Assembly: GCA_019009955.1 (NCBI GenBank)
Contig: CM032230.1
Location: 1,440,001 to 1,504,000 of the forward strand
Direction: 5' to 3'
Origin: Riptortus pedestris
Taxonomy: Eukaryota > Arthropoda > Insecta > Hemiptera > Alydidae
DNA: 64,000 nucleotides
Shown one piece after another: positions 1 to 11,165 of this stretch; the stretch's first letter is position 1, and each line of letters starts with the position of its first letter. The notes beneath the pieces were generated by a model. That model searched no databases. It was not told the DNA's origin and saw only the letters and a program-made list of their open reading frames with translations. The translations under genes were made by a program, and so were the position numbers.

Positions 1-559
1 ATTGAAACAAATATGTACTATCATAACAATTAAACGTTAATGTCATTATGACAAAAGACAAAATGCTCTTAAACTCGATATGATTGTTTAAAGTATTACT
101 TAGGTTGCAGGGACGGCTACGATCTCTTCCCCTCGACTAGCTTAAATTAATTCCATCAGGTAGATAAATTATTACAATAATATTTTGAATTAATAATTTA
201 AGGAGAAGAGTGTTGATAGCTCTAATGCGAGAGCGGAAATAGACGGAGGCTAATAGAGTTAATTGAGTTTACAAATTTCCTGGACATGCTGGGCATTACG
301 GGAAGTGATTACCACTGAGATCCACTATTATGAATATAACCTTACGTGCTAAACTATGCTTAAACTATATCTGCTCGGATTGGTTTTTGATAGGAAATAG
401 GTTTCATTATAGACATTTAATTGTAATAAATACTATCCATGATTATGGTTTGAAGTATTCTAAAAGGTGAGTTAAAAAGTGGCAAGGGATAGCTTAGGAA
501 CACATTTTTATTTATTCTTCAAATATAAAATTTCTCATTTATAAGTCGCCTGCCTGACC
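1..559. other. No recognised feature
   Basis: AT-rich sequence without a convincing coding stretch or repeat I can place. It may be the body of the Helitron whose 3' end lies at 684, but I could not align it to the other Helitron copies. Confidence 0.4.
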
Positions 560-684
560 CTCACAGCAAAACAATGCGCGCCGACGGGAAGTATAGTTGT
601 ATACATTGAAGCCTTGCCCATAAAAAATACTATTATCATTCAGCCTCAAATGATTTCCCGAGCGAAGCCGGGTACCTTAGCTAG
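560..684 (+). mobile_element. Helitron 3' end (family B)
   Basis: The 3' end has the canonical Helitron form: a GC-rich hairpin (CCCG...AGCCGGG), a short spacer and CTAG at 681-684, followed by T. The same tail recurs at 2461-2488, 19310-19338 and, inverted, near 39287. The preceding stretch (AAGCCTTGCC, then a Y-rich run and CAGCCTCAAAT) is also shared by these copies. Only the terminal 125 bp or so could be aligned; the 5' limit is unknown. Confidence 0.7.
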
Positions 685-830
685 TATATATATATATATA
701 TACAGTTTTGAACGGACCTCATTTTCGTCGTCTACTAGGTAGGATCGATGGACATTTGAAGAAAAATTTCGAAAATTCCGTCATGAGTGCAACCTCAATA
801 GCTGATTTCGCTTAAGGGAAATCTGCTAAA
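685..830 (+). mobile_element. HLE-1 element, 3' part
   Basis: A (TA)n tract is followed by the HLE-1 3' module (GAACGGACCTCATTTTCG, GGATCGATGGACATTTGAAG, CTCAATAGCTGATTT) and ends in the terminal hairpin and GCTAA. The 5' half is absent; a Helitron end abuts the TA tract directly. Confidence 0.75.
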
Positions 831-882
831 ATAAACAATGGGAAGGGCAGGAGTAGGGGTTGTAAGGGAGGCCTGAATTTAA

Positions 883-1474
883 AAAAAGTCCGTCACGCAG
901 GGGCTGAGTAAACTAAGCAGATTTCCCACGTGAAGTTTTACAATAGAGAAATTTCAGAATAGAGAGTCAAACAGTTACGGGAACGGCCCGAACTAGCTCT
1001 TGACGGAAACTCACGAGTAAACCCGAAGTTAGCCGACCTCATCTCAGAACCTAAAAACAGAAAAATGCAAATATCTCGGTTAATATTCAAGATACAGAAT
1101 AAATGTATATAACAGTATTTATAGTACATTTAATTTGCAGTAAGATTGATTCTATATCGATCCGACGTATAGGGACGGAGATATTTCGAATTTACGAAAA
1201 TCTCCCGTTTAACCCCCCCCCTCCCACTCGTCCGATTTCAGCCATTAACGAACTTGATCTTTATTTTTGCATAAAAGTTTTAAATATCGAGTTTCGTAAC
1301 GATCAAATGAAAATTGTGACCGCTAGAGCGTTCACAAATACATATATATATATATATAATTTTGAACGGACCTCATTTTCGTCATCTCCTGGGTAGGATC
1401 GATGGACATTTGAAGAAATTTTTCGAAACTCTCGTCATGAGTACGACCTCAATAGCTGATTTCTCTTAAGGGAT
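883..1474 (+). mobile_element. HLE-1 (Helentron/HINE-like), nearly complete copy
   Basis: The copy begins with AAAAGTCCGTCACGCAGGGG, then has subterminal GCAGATTTCCCACGTGAAG near 920. It continues through the conserved core (GATATTTCGAATTTACG), the C-rich tract at 1210-1229, CGCTAGAGCG near 1322 and (TA)n near 1345. It ends in CTCAATAGCTGATTT and a degraded hairpin. No target-site duplication is visible, as expected of Helentron-type insertion. It runs directly into an inverted partial copy. Confidence 0.8.
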
Positions 1475-1955
1475 TTGTCTGTTAACGCTCTAGCAATCGC
1501 ATTTTTTGTTTGATCGTTACCAAACTTCATATTTAAGCGTTTTACGTAAAAAGGAAGATCAAGTTCGTTAATGGCTGAAATCGGACCTGTGGGAGGGGGG
1601 ATTTTTGAAAATTCAAAATATCTCCGTTATTATGCGTTGGATCGGAAAATTGTATAGAATCAATCTTATTGCACATTAAATTTACTATAAATATTGTTCT
1701 ATACATTTATTCTGTATCTTGAATATTAACCGAGATATTTGCATTTGTATGCATGTGTGTGGTCGGCAGGAGTCGGCTACGTTCGGGACTCTCTGCCGAG
1801 AGCTAGTGCGGGCCGTTTCGATAACTGTTCGTCCCTCGTGAATAGGTACAGAGATTCCTTACTACTACTGTTGTTATTAGGCGGATTTCTCTATAGTAAA
1901 ACTTCACGTGGGAAATCTGCTTAGTTTACGCAGCCCTGCGTGACGGAATTTTTTT
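1473..1955 (-). mobile_element. HLE-1, 5' half, inverted
   Basis: This is the reverse complement of the HLE-1 5' half, from the microsatellite junction (ATTTGTCTGTTAACGCTCTA) to the 5' terminus (GCAGCCCTGCGTGACGG). The 3' module is missing. The fusion to the preceding forward copy makes an inverted pair. Confidence 0.75.
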
Positions 1956-2488
1956 ATTTGAAGTAACTTTTGTGATATTCACTTTTGCCTTATAACATAG
2001 TATAAACGAGATATACAGGAGTGGGGGTTATAAGGGAGGCCTGAAATAAAAATTTGCGATATTTCATTGTCTATTTGTTTTTCGACAAACATGCACATAA
2101 CAAAAGTTGTTTACTTTGTTATTTAGATTAACTTTTGTTTTATACATTTCTCCAGGAACAATGTGTGGAATTATTGATATGCTCAACAATTGAACTATGA
2201 GGTACCTCACCTGGAAAAATTATATCAAATCTTTGTTAACATTTTGTCCTTAATAACTGAAATCTATGCATAATGCACAGGAGACGGGAAATATGACAAT
2301 TTGGAGGACAGTGAAGACTTACATAAAGAATTAATTTTATTATTAACAAATGCCAACAACGGGTATTAACCCTAAATCCTGGGGCGGGTAAATGTCAAAA
2401 TATTGTGCAAAGTAAAGCCTTGCCAAAAAAATACCATCACCATTTATCCTCAAATCAATTCCCGGGCGAAGCCGGGTATCTGAGCTAG
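1956..2488 (+). mobile_element. Helitron, family B, 5' limit unclear
   Basis: The 3' end is CCCGGGCGAAGCCGGG, a 10-bp-scale spacer, then CTAG at 2485-2488, a typical Helitron terminus. Internal words (CATGCACATAACAAAAGTTG near 2092) are shared with the complete Helitron at 62874-63547, so the two families are related. No Rep/helicase coding is present, so it is non-autonomous. Confidence 0.6.
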
Positions 2489-2489
2489 T

Positions 2490-4994
2490 GATCTATATAA
2501 AACAGCATATTCCCACTTCTCCTCATTTACATATAAGCAAATAGGAAGTGTGTTTTACTCATTGCAAGTCCCACATACTGTCCACATAAAGTTCTTTACT
2601 TAAGTAGAAACAAGAAATATGAATATCAACTTGGATCGTCCTTATTTCACTTTAAAATTAAGTGAAATTTTCATTTCAGAACTTGCATACGATTTAAGAA
2701 CTTATAATAGTAAGTAGTCTATCATCAAGTAATTTCCGCCCAAAACATGTTACGTACTTCAATGAAATGGTGGGCAAATGTTTGTATTTATTCAGAAGTA
2801 AACAGATTAAAGCAGACAATAGGCTAACATTGAAGTTACTATACGAACATTCTAATACAGAAACAAAATAACAACTGCATATTCAAAAATAACCTTGTGG
2901 GGGGGGGTATCAGAGATTCTTATTGAAGTCGGTCTTTTCCACTTACGAGTAGAATGTGAGAAGCGAATTACAAGCAAGATCAGTTATATTTCAAAATGAA
3001 AAATTTAATGTCATTATTTCATTCAACAAATAACTATGGGCATTATAAAAGTTATTAAAGCCCAATTGTTTGAGCAAAAATCACTATTCATTATGAAATA
3101 CAAGTGTTTAGACTTGAGAGAAGCAACACTGCCCATGTCTTTTGTTTGCCGTTTCTTGAAGGGTCCTCTTAACCAAACACATATCTTCTTCATATATAAA
3201 GTTATACAAAGCGAATCTTGGAAATATGACCAAAGTAGATTACAGCTATGGTAAAGATTAAATGATTTACAATAAAATGACTCCTTTCCCTTAAATATTT
3301 AATTATCAGAGCAATGTATGTCAAATGGAGAAGATACTTTAAGTAGTCAATAATTCAGAAATCTAAAATTTAAATGGATGTATTTAGTTTCTCTTGGTCA
3401 TTTCTTTAAATCAATATTTATTCTATCCAAAAACAAAACTTAGTTTGAAATGTAGATATTTACTGATAGGTTAAAGAAGTAAAATATACATTTTTCTTTG
3501 GTGAAATGCAAACAGTACAATATGTATTGTATATGACAGTAACTCTGTCATATACAATACATATTGTGGGTGAAATTCATTATCATAAATTTTCAGACAT
3601 TTTTATTAAGCCATAATAATTATTATTATGGTCCAATTAAAAATGTTAATTATTTATATCCACTTTATGCAACTGCAGCTAATTTTGACTGGCCCTCTTC
3701 AGGTCACCACTCCTTTCTAGCCCGAGTGCGACTATGGAGATTCAAATATATATTTGTATATTCGATATACACACACATACATACATAATGTTTTTGGTCT
3801 AATACATGTAATTGGGTATAACTTTTTGTAGAATTAATTTAGTCCTCTTTAGGAGGAACTTAGTACTTACTTATTATTACTTAAAACTAAAAAACAGTAC
3901 TGATAAAGCAGTGGGCTTTTATGGTAGAGGTTTCAGGTTCAAAAGTTGGGGCCTCTAAATTTGATTTAGCTGTGCTCTCAGTGGGCTTTGAGATTGAGCT
4001 CCTATCCATTCTGCCAGTACCCACTAAGTAGCTACTCACAACATTTTCCAACTCAAATTGATGGTAGTATAAAAATGTAAACTGTAAGGAAGGTTTAGTT
4101 TTCTCCAGAGTAAATGCCCGTCGAATATTTAATTAAATTCTTTGATAATTTCTAAGATTCTCCTAAGTTACTCACCTCATTAGTTTTACTATCAATTTGG
4201 TTTATGTATTTAGAATCTGAATACTTGAATTTTTCTCTGATTTGTATTAAATATTGATCACTTTATTGAGATAGTTCCTATACACTTATAAATAGTTCTA
4301 ATTAACATAAAACCCTGTCACAGTACATTTCCACACTTCAGAAATTTCATAATCTGTTAGCCACTTTAAATATTTCAACATTTTGAAGGTAAATTCAACA
4401 TTTTATTTGCCAATAACAGTGTACTATTAACAATTTTAAATTTTTGTGAATAAAACACAATAACTATTTTCACTTTTTAGAGTAATAGTATAACACATGC
4501 AGTTTGTTGACTGTCCTAAGTTTTAGTTGTAAGGGATGTCAAAAAACAATATCTTAATAATCTCTTTGTATGCACGGTATCAGAAAATATTCTAGAACAG
4601 AATTGTAGGTTTTTTTTTTATGATAAACAAATTTTATGTGTTTTTGTATCCCACCCTATGAACCAATTTTGCTGCTTAACAAACTGAAATCTAGAAATTT
4701 AAAAAAAAAACAAAAAACAAATAAACGCATATTCTGAGTTTTGAGGATAACAAACTTTTTGTTTGAAAGTTATCATATTAAGAACACACACACATTTATA
4801 TTAACAAATATAGAAAAATAGATTGAATTGGTCATTCGTGCCTGTGGCTTAGATGCTGGTGTTGGTGTAGCTAGAAGGTCTAATTCTCAATTTCAGTGCC
4901 ACCAGCTTGAATAAATTTTTCTCATGTAAAAAAAATATCTAAACTATTACGTACTTCATAAAGTGCATCTGAGGTCTCTTATTTAGTCATGAGT
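2490..4994. other. No gene recognised; AT-rich
   Basis: This stretch holds only short random open frames, homopolymer runs and one strong hairpin at 3517-3566. If the cyclin gene's upstream exon lies here I cannot see it. Confidence 0.4.
3517..3566. repeat. Perfect 23-bp inverted repeat with 4-nt loop
   Basis: Positions 3517-3539 are the exact reverse complement of 3544-3566, with TAAC between. The arms contain ATGTATTGTATATGACAG. This could be a very short hairpin MITE or an aborted palindromic duplication. No flanking duplication or second copy was found. Confidence 0.7.
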
Positions 4995-5125
4995 GATAAG
5001 CACTGGTCTTAATACTCTTAATAATTCTAGGACCATGGATATGAATTTATTTAGCGACAAATTCACTAAATGAAATCCATAGTCACATCTTGTCTAGAAA
5101 GACTGGCAATAACCCTTCATAAGAT
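4995..5125 (+). mobile_element. Decayed SINE fragment
   Basis: The body matches the tRNA-headed SINE of this window in ATTTAGCGACAAATTCACTAAAT and the following CTAGAAAGACTGG, with heavy divergence. It lies just upstream of the cyclin exon acceptor. Confidence 0.4.
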
Positions 5126-5184
5126 GAAGTAGACCTTAATAAAGCAATAACATCTCTTTTTTAAATTTACTCTTTGAATTTCAG

Positions 5185-6218
5185 GGGAAGAAGATAGAAG
5201 GGTTTCACCAGCAGAAAAAAGGATAAAGTTACTTCATTATAATGACATTCATAGTAATTTAGAATTTGAGGCTAGTGCTGATGTGTGCCCTCAGGCAGGG
5301 ACAAGCACTGCTGAGGAGGAGGAGGGGACAATTTCCGATATAACCTCTCCTGACACACATTCAGATCTCTCGTCAAAATATTTAATTTTCTCTAATCTTG
5401 ACTGCTGCTTCCATATCGAAAAAGAGACACAGGAATTCCTCATCAGCATGGACCAATTGTCTCAGCTTTGCAGAAACTCATTCATGCTCGATCGCCATCC
5501 ACAAATCTATGAATACCACAGAGCTCAACTGTTCGATTGGATCGTGGAGATTTGTGACTTCTTCAGTGTGACTCGAGATACTTACTACTTAGTCATTGAC
5601 TATTTTGACAGGTTCTTGGCAATGAGCGTAAACCTAAGCCTAAGGAAGATGCCATTAGTAGGCATAGCCAGCCTTTACATTGCGAGTAAATTAGAAGAAG
5701 TCCATCCCATACCTCTATCTGACTTAATATTCGTCACTGATGAAGTATTCACTCAGCAAACAGTCCTTGATATGGAAAAGGAAATTTTGCAGGTAATTAG
5801 TTGGAGATGTTCAATGTGGACAGCGAATAGGTGGCTGCTAATGTTTATTCATTTTACCAAGTACAACTTAACTCCTTGGGAGTATATAAAAGTGACTGAT
5901 CTTTTAGATATGGTAATGATGGATAAGGAATCTCTTAATTTTTCATATTCGGTCCTTGCGGCTGCTTCCTTCTATCATGTGACAGCTATCAATGCCACAT
6001 TCCCTTTCGACAATCCAGCTCAGCAACTAAACATATGTGAATGTGCCCTTTGGATGAAAACTTACTGGGATGTCATAAAGAAATTACCTTTGGCAAAAAG
6101 TATGCAGAAATATTTAAAATCGTATGAGCACAAATGTAAACTGCTCAATTATTCTCTTAGTCAAAGATACAATAATTTTTTTGATGTTTATAAAAATATT
6201 AAACAGAATACAAATTAA
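5185..6218 (+). CDS. Cyclin E-like protein, 3'-terminal exon
   Basis: Cyclins bind and activate CDKs; cyclin E with CDK2 drives G1/S entry in the nucleus. An acceptor (TTTCAG) precedes 5185. The open frame starts with two bases of a split codon and gives 343 residues to TAA at 6216-6218. An acidic, Ser/Thr-rich N-terminal part is followed by DRHP (about residue 102), the cyclin-box core HRAQLFDW, YYLVIDYFDRFL, and ASKLEE with the Lys and Glu used in CDK contact. FVTDEVFT, LDMEKEIL and TANRWL are the order and spacing of cyclin E. The C-terminal fold runs to about 6130, then a short tail. The usual MRAIL patch reads HRAQL here, and the whole cyclin box lies in one exon. It may be a diverged or retrocopied paralogue rather than the canonical cyclin E. 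Upstream exons were not found, so this is partial. Confidence 0.85.
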
Positions 6219-6270
6219 TTCTATAGTGTAAGTAATTGTGTCATAGTATACTAAATGTTCTTAAGTTATT

Positions 6271-6276
6271 AATAAA
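6271..6276 (+). promoter_or_regulatory. Polyadenylation signal of cyclin gene
   Basis: AATAAA lies 52 bases after the stop codon, the natural position for 3' end formation of the cyclin transcript. Confidence 0.6.
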
Positions 6277-6522
6277 TCTTTCATTAAAACATTGATTGTT
6301 TACTAATATTATTTCGGTTTCAATTTAGCCTACAAAAAGAAATATCTAACATTTAATCTGGCATTACACTCAAGGGAATCATCCAAAGTCAGCTAACAAA
6401 TTTGTTACACACATAAATTATAAATGCACATTTATGGTTTTTTATATAATTAGACTAAATGATGATTGGTCCAAGTATGGCAGTTGGTGAAAACATATTT
6501 ACAACTTTATTTTTATTATTAA

Positions 6523-6593
6523 CCCTTTCCTTGCGCAAAGCCACTATAGTGCCTTCATTCAAGCCACTATAGTGGCTTTGCGCAAGGGAAGGG
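6523..6593. mobile_element. 71-bp hairpin MITE with TTAA target
   Basis: TTAA flanks both sides (6519-6522, 6594-6597). The ends CCCTTTCCTTGCGCAAAGCC and GGCTTTGCGCAAGGGAAGGG are near-perfect inverted repeats, so the element is almost all stem. It carries CCACTATAGT and CACTATAGTGG internally. TTAA duplication with ends beginning CCC is the piggyBac signature. Related copies lie at 16554 and 56955. Confidence 0.7.
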
Positions 6594-6597
6594 TTAA

Positions 6598-7759
6598 TAT
6601 TTTATTTGGAAACTCTAATCCCCAGGGGTTTTTTATTATCACACTGAGAATGTATTACATTTGCTCATTTTGAGTAAACATAGTCTCATGTTTTTGGCAG
6701 AGAGGATAAGCAAAATATTCAAAACAGGTTCCCACTAGCCTGTTCAGTTAACCAGCAAAGCAAATATATGAAGGCCCAATTCTGCATTGTACACTCCAAT
6801 ATCATTTGATACTTCCTTCTGGAGAACTTAGGATAAAGGAATTGTCTCTCTGATCGATAATTTATTTGTGACTAGTTTTAACAGAATTAAACCATGATCA
6901 AGCTAAAACAAAATCATACATTATTCACAAATAGCTATAATTAAACAATCATAAGTTGGAATAATTTAGAAAAATAATAAAAAATTGGAAACAAATATGA
7001 GTAAATGCAATCATAATTTTAATTTAAAATAAAAAAATAGGCTACATACTTAATATGAAGTATCTCCTGTGAGGGGGAGGGAGTGTAATCCACTGGTTTC
7101 CTACACCTGTGCAATCTGTCCCATTTTGCTTGCCACTTTCTCCACTTTTGGCTACCACTATCCTTCTCTAATTTGCTCATCAACTATTATAACTGATATG
7201 TCTATGGAGATATTTGGGCGTCAAGACACATGTGAAGAGCTATGAAAAGTTTATTACTTCCAAGTTTTTCTATAATATAGGTTTTTACAATTTCAGATTT
7301 AGCAATGATATTGTGAGTCACAGAGTTTCCAACTCAAACTATATCTTGACTTAGTTATTAGGTTTGAAGAAGTGGCTGGTCTAATGATTTACTTATTTAG
7401 GATATGTCCTAGTAGCTCAGACAGTAAGTATGCCAACCATGATACCGTGTTAGATACAAGCCGGCTCAAATACATTTCCCTAATATAAAAACTGTAATAA
7501 TTACTGTTGTGTTATAATGATTCTTCTTTTTAACATGGAATAACATTGGGTGACAAATGCTTCTTTGGTCCCTGGAAAGAGTTGAAGTTCAAGAACATGC
7601 AAAGTGCTAGTTATCTTGATTTACAAGACCATTGTTAGGCCTAAAATTAAAAGTATGGGAAGGTAAGGGGGTTGAAACTCCACTAGGTTAACTCATTCGA
7701 TTAGATTATCACGAAACACTTAAATATAGAGTCTGGTTTCCAAGTCCGTTTTCAGACAA
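6598..7759. other. No gene recognised
   Basis: AT-rich intergenic DNA downstream of the cyclin gene. A stretch at 7408-7470 (GTAGCTCAGACAGTAAG...) looks faintly tRNA- or SINE-like but lacks a clean B box. Confidence 0.4.
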
Positions 7760-7935
7760 TAACAAATATAATTTTTAGTGTTGAATGAAACGGTTAAATA
7801 TCGAGAATGATATAAATCAAATAATCATTTTCGAGTAAAAAACGAAAAATCTTAATTGATGACATCATTGCATTTATCTAACTGTGGTATATCAATACAT
7901 TGTATTTAATGTAATGATAAAAGAGACACATGTGT
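7760..7935 (+). mobile_element. Possible HLE-1 core fragment
   Basis: ACGGTTAAATATCGAGAATG and CTTAATTGATGACATCA resemble the stretch at 58155-58230 inside another HLE-1 copy. This is an old fragment lying just before the complete copy at 7941. Confidence 0.4.
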
Positions 7936-7940
7936 AACAC

Positions 7941-8425
7941 AAAAGTCCGGTACGCAGGGGCTGCGTCAACTAAGCAGATTTCCCACGTGCTCCACGTATT
8001 TGCATTTATCTCTAAACTTAAAAGTTCAATGAGAACAATATTTGGTATTTAAGTTTCAAATAAAGTGCTTCATAACATAATAGAATATTGAAAATATGAG
8101 ATGAGTAGGAGTGGGGCTTTATTGAAGACCGAAAACTAAAAAATTCAAATATCACCGTAAATAATCAAGATATTGAAAAAACTGTACATAACAACATTTA
8201 TAGAACATTACATTTGCAATAAGATTGGTTCTATACAATTTTTCGATCCGACGCATAATAACGGAGATATTAAGAATTGTCGAAATTTCCCCCCTCTAAC
8301 CCCCCCCCCCTCCACCGGTCCGATTTCAGCCGTTAACGAACTTGATCTTTCTTTTTGTAAACAACGATTATATTTCAAGTTTGGTAACGATAAGACAAAA
8401 ATTACGACCGCTAGAGCGGTAACAG

Positions 8426-8465
<40 letters not shown>

Positions 8466-8597
8466 TATACAGTTTTGAACGGACCTCATTTTCGTCATCT
8501 TCTGGGTAGGATCGATGGACATTTGAAGAAAAATGTCGAAAATCGTGTCATGAGTACAACCTCAATAGCCGATTTCCCTTAGTGGAAATCTGCTTAA
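7941..8597 (+). mobile_element. HLE-1, complete copy
   Basis: It starts AAAAGTCCGGTACGCAGGGG with the 5' mini-hairpin, then GCAGATTTCCCACGTG. A subfamily-specific left region (AGGAGTGGGGCTTTATTG), the core, the C-rich tract near 8300, CGCTAGAGCG, a (TA)n tract at 8430-8470 and the 3' module follow. It ends in the hairpin (GATTTCCCTTAGTGGAAATC) and GCTTAAA. Confidence 0.82.
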
Positions 8598-8702
8598 AGA
8601 ATGAATTATTGTATTGTATCACTATATAAAGAATGAATTGTGTTACTATGAAAATAAAGTGGTGTATTTGAACATATTTCATTGGAGACGAGGGTTAAAG
8701 AA

Positions 8703-9345
8703 AGGAAACTCCGTCATGTAAACTAAGCAGATTTCCCATGAGAAGTATTACAATAGAAAAATCTGTATACTGGTAACAATAGGCTGTGATTAAATACAAA
8801 CGGTAATAAGAAATCTTTCAGTTAATTAAAATAAATTCCCAACTGAAACGGCCTCTGAATTGTAAGAATAATTTATATTTCAATAACTCAAATTTTAGTA
8901 GTCCAAGAACTAAAAAACGGGGGGCGTATGAACAGAACGTATTTGCATAAATCTCACAAAGTAGCGAAGGTAAGGTAAGGTTAGAAGAAGCTTCCACCTG
9001 AGCCAAGTAGAGACGGAAATGGCCGACCTTATCCGAACTATACCCGACCACAGACTTCATAAAGTGCAAATATCTCGGTTAATATTCAAGATAGAGAATA
9101 AATGTATATAACAATATTTATAGTAAATTTAATTCGCAATAAGATTGGTTCCATGCAATTTTTCGATCCGATTCATAATAACGGAGATATTTTGAATTTT
9201 CGAAAATCCCCCCTCTTAACCCCCCCCCCTCCCTCTAGTCCGATTCCAGCCATTAACGAACTTGATCTGTCTTTTTACATAAAACGGTTAAATATCGAGT
9301 TTCTTAACGATCCAACAAAAATTGCGATCGCTAGAGTGTTAACAG

Positions 9346-9408
<63 letters not shown>

Positions 9409-9542
9409 TATATATAATTTTGAACGGACCTCATTTTCGTCATCTCCTGGGTAGGATCGATGGACATTTGAAGACATTTTTCGATAATCGCGTCATGAGT
9501 ACGATCTCAATAGCTGATTTCCCTTACGGGAAATCTGCTAAA
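8703..9542 (+). mobile_element. HLE-1, complete copy (long left region)
   Basis: The 5' end CTCCGTCATG lacks part of the mini-hairpin. The left region (ACTGAAACGGCCTCTGAATTG) matches the copy at 48086. The core, C-rich tract at 9207-9233, CGCTAGAGTG, a 70-bp TA tract (9349-9417) and the 3' module follow. It ends in the hairpin GATTTCCCTTACGGGAAATC and GCTAAA. No protein-coding capacity. Confidence 0.82.
9349..9417. repeat. (TA)n microsatellite inside HLE-1
   Basis: About 34 TA dinucleotides occupy the position where every full HLE-1 copy carries a TA tract. Confidence 0.9.
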
Positions 9543-9860
9543 AAAAATGTGAGTAGCCAAAATTGTATTGGTCATGTAATAGAGAATTTTCATTAAAAAC
9601 TGATTCGACTATATTTAAAATGCAATTACACCAACATACACAAGTGTAAAAAGGGTATCCTCTTAATTTCATTCACAGAAGATGCTTCTAGGCTAGTGAA
9701 GAATTTGTAATATCAGTCTCACCTTTAGAAGGTATTATTGGTTGAATTGATCAACATTTTATGTGTAGGAAACCCAAGTTTGATAACAGATATCAATTTT
9801 AAAATAGTTTTAAAGAAAGGAATGAGAGTTAGGCCTGCAAAAACTAGATATACAATATAT

Positions 9861-10073
9861 ACTGCTCAAAAATGAATAGGGATATTGGTTATTTTTTCTT
9901 ATCCTATTAATTTTAATTAAATCGATCTTAATTAAATTTCTTTTTTATGGGGGAAAAAAAGACAATAATTTCTAATAAATATTAATGATATTTATAATTA
10001 AAAAAAAATAAAAATATGCTAGGCCCCATACATACCACAAAACAGCCAATATCCCTATTTATTTTTGAGCAGT
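9861..10073. mobile_element. 213-bp MITE, Tc1/mariner type
   Basis: ACTGCTCAAAAATGAATAGG at 9861 is matched in reverse complement by the last 28 bases (10046-10073), with one mismatch. The termini resemble the CTGCTCAAAA ends common in Tc1-like elements, and the flanks are TA-rich. The interior is AT-rich and non-coding. Confidence 0.7.
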
Positions 10074-10114
10074 TTAGTTCTAAAAATTATAAAGATTTTA
10101 TTTTCCATGTGGTA

Positions 10115-10668
10115 ATTACAAATGGTCCACTGCTATTAGGTAGAGATTTAATGAATTTATTGGGCAGCAAATAGTTATACTGGATAAATGTTGTTTTATC
10201 AAGCATATCAATAAGGTGGAAAGCTTAAAAGAAAAAAATTCCCATGGTCATTACAGATAAATTGGGACTTTTTAATAAGGGGCCTATATCATTAAAAATC
10301 AAGCCAGGATCAACACCTAAGTTTTTCAAGGCACGACCTTTATCTATTTCAATGGAAACTCTCGTAAGAAATGGAATTAAACAGACTTGTGCCCGAAGGT
10401 ATTCTGGAACCAGTAGATTACAGTCCTTGGAGATTATAAATTAACAATTAATCCAATCTAAGAAATTGATCAGCACCCGCTACCACTAATAGAAACCCTC
10501 TTTACAGCCGTTCAATGATGTACTGTTTTCACTGAATTGGATTTATCACAGGCATACCAAAACTGGAGTCAGAAGGGAGTTGTTGTGAATTAGTAACAAT
10601 TTATACGCATAAAGGTAATTTTTGTTATCCTAGGCTACCTTATGGGGTTGCTTGTGCTCCTGAGAAAT
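10115..10668 (+). pseudogene. Ty3/gypsy retrotransposon pol relic
   Basis: Translated pieces in order are GPLLLGRDLMNLLG (C-terminal end of a retropepsin), ISLKIKPGSTPKFFKARPL (start of reverse transcriptase), LTINP, QHPLPLIETLF, VFTELDLSQAYQ (first catalytic Asp region) and YPRLPYGVACAP. These are the landmarks of a Ty3/gypsy pol polyprotein. Several stops and frameshifts interrupt it, and integrase, the rest of RT and LTRs are missing. A plain dead fragment. Confidence 0.75.
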
Positions 10669-10740
10669 TAAAGAATGAATTGTTGTATTGTGTTACTATG
10701 TAAATAAAGTGGTGTATTTGAATATATTACACTAACAAAG

Positions 10741-10999
10741 GAAATGTTTAATGAAAAAAAAAATTGGTATTTAACCTTGGAATGAAGTGGTTCATGATAT
10801 AACAGCTTATTATTAATATGACATCAGTAGGGGAGGGAGTTTACTGAAATCAAAATATTTTGGTTAATATCCATGATACAGAAAATATGAATAGAATAAC
10901 ATTTATAGATCATTCAATTTGCAATAAGATTGGTTCAATTAAATTTTTCGATCGGAGATATTTCGAATTTTGGAATTTCCTTAAGGGAAATCTGCTAAA
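10741..10999 (+). mobile_element. HLE-1, partial (short) copy
   Basis: The left region matches the copy at 7941 (TTGGTATTTAA, AGGGGAGGGAGTTTACTG). Then come GCAATAAGATTGGTTCAA and TTTTTCGATC, followed by a jump straight to the 3' hairpin CCTTAAGGGAAATCTGCTAA. The C-rich tract, microsatellite and 3' module are deleted. Confidence 0.7.
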
Positions 11000-11165
11000 A
11001 TTACTCCCTGCAAGAGCAGTAACAAACACTCCCTAAACATACCAATATAGATATAGATTTGAACAGGCTTCATTTTTGTGATCTAGGCAGAAGCGATGGA
11101 CATTTCTATTAGAAATTGTATCTTGAGTATTATCTCAATAGCTGGTTTCACTAAATGAGGCATTA
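11000..11165 (+). mobile_element. HLE-1, old 3' part
   Basis: A diverged copy of the 3' module with a remnant of the AGAGCAGTAACA word, TTTGAACAGGCTTCATTTTTG, GCGATGGACATTT and CTCAATAGCTGGTTTCAC. It adjoins the short copy directly. Confidence 0.55.

Noticed and set aside
883..1474. HLE-1 as a cut-and-paste MITE
   Set aside because: The inverted GCAGATTTCCC is terminal at one end but about 35 bp inside at the other, and no target duplication is seen; Helentron-like fits better.
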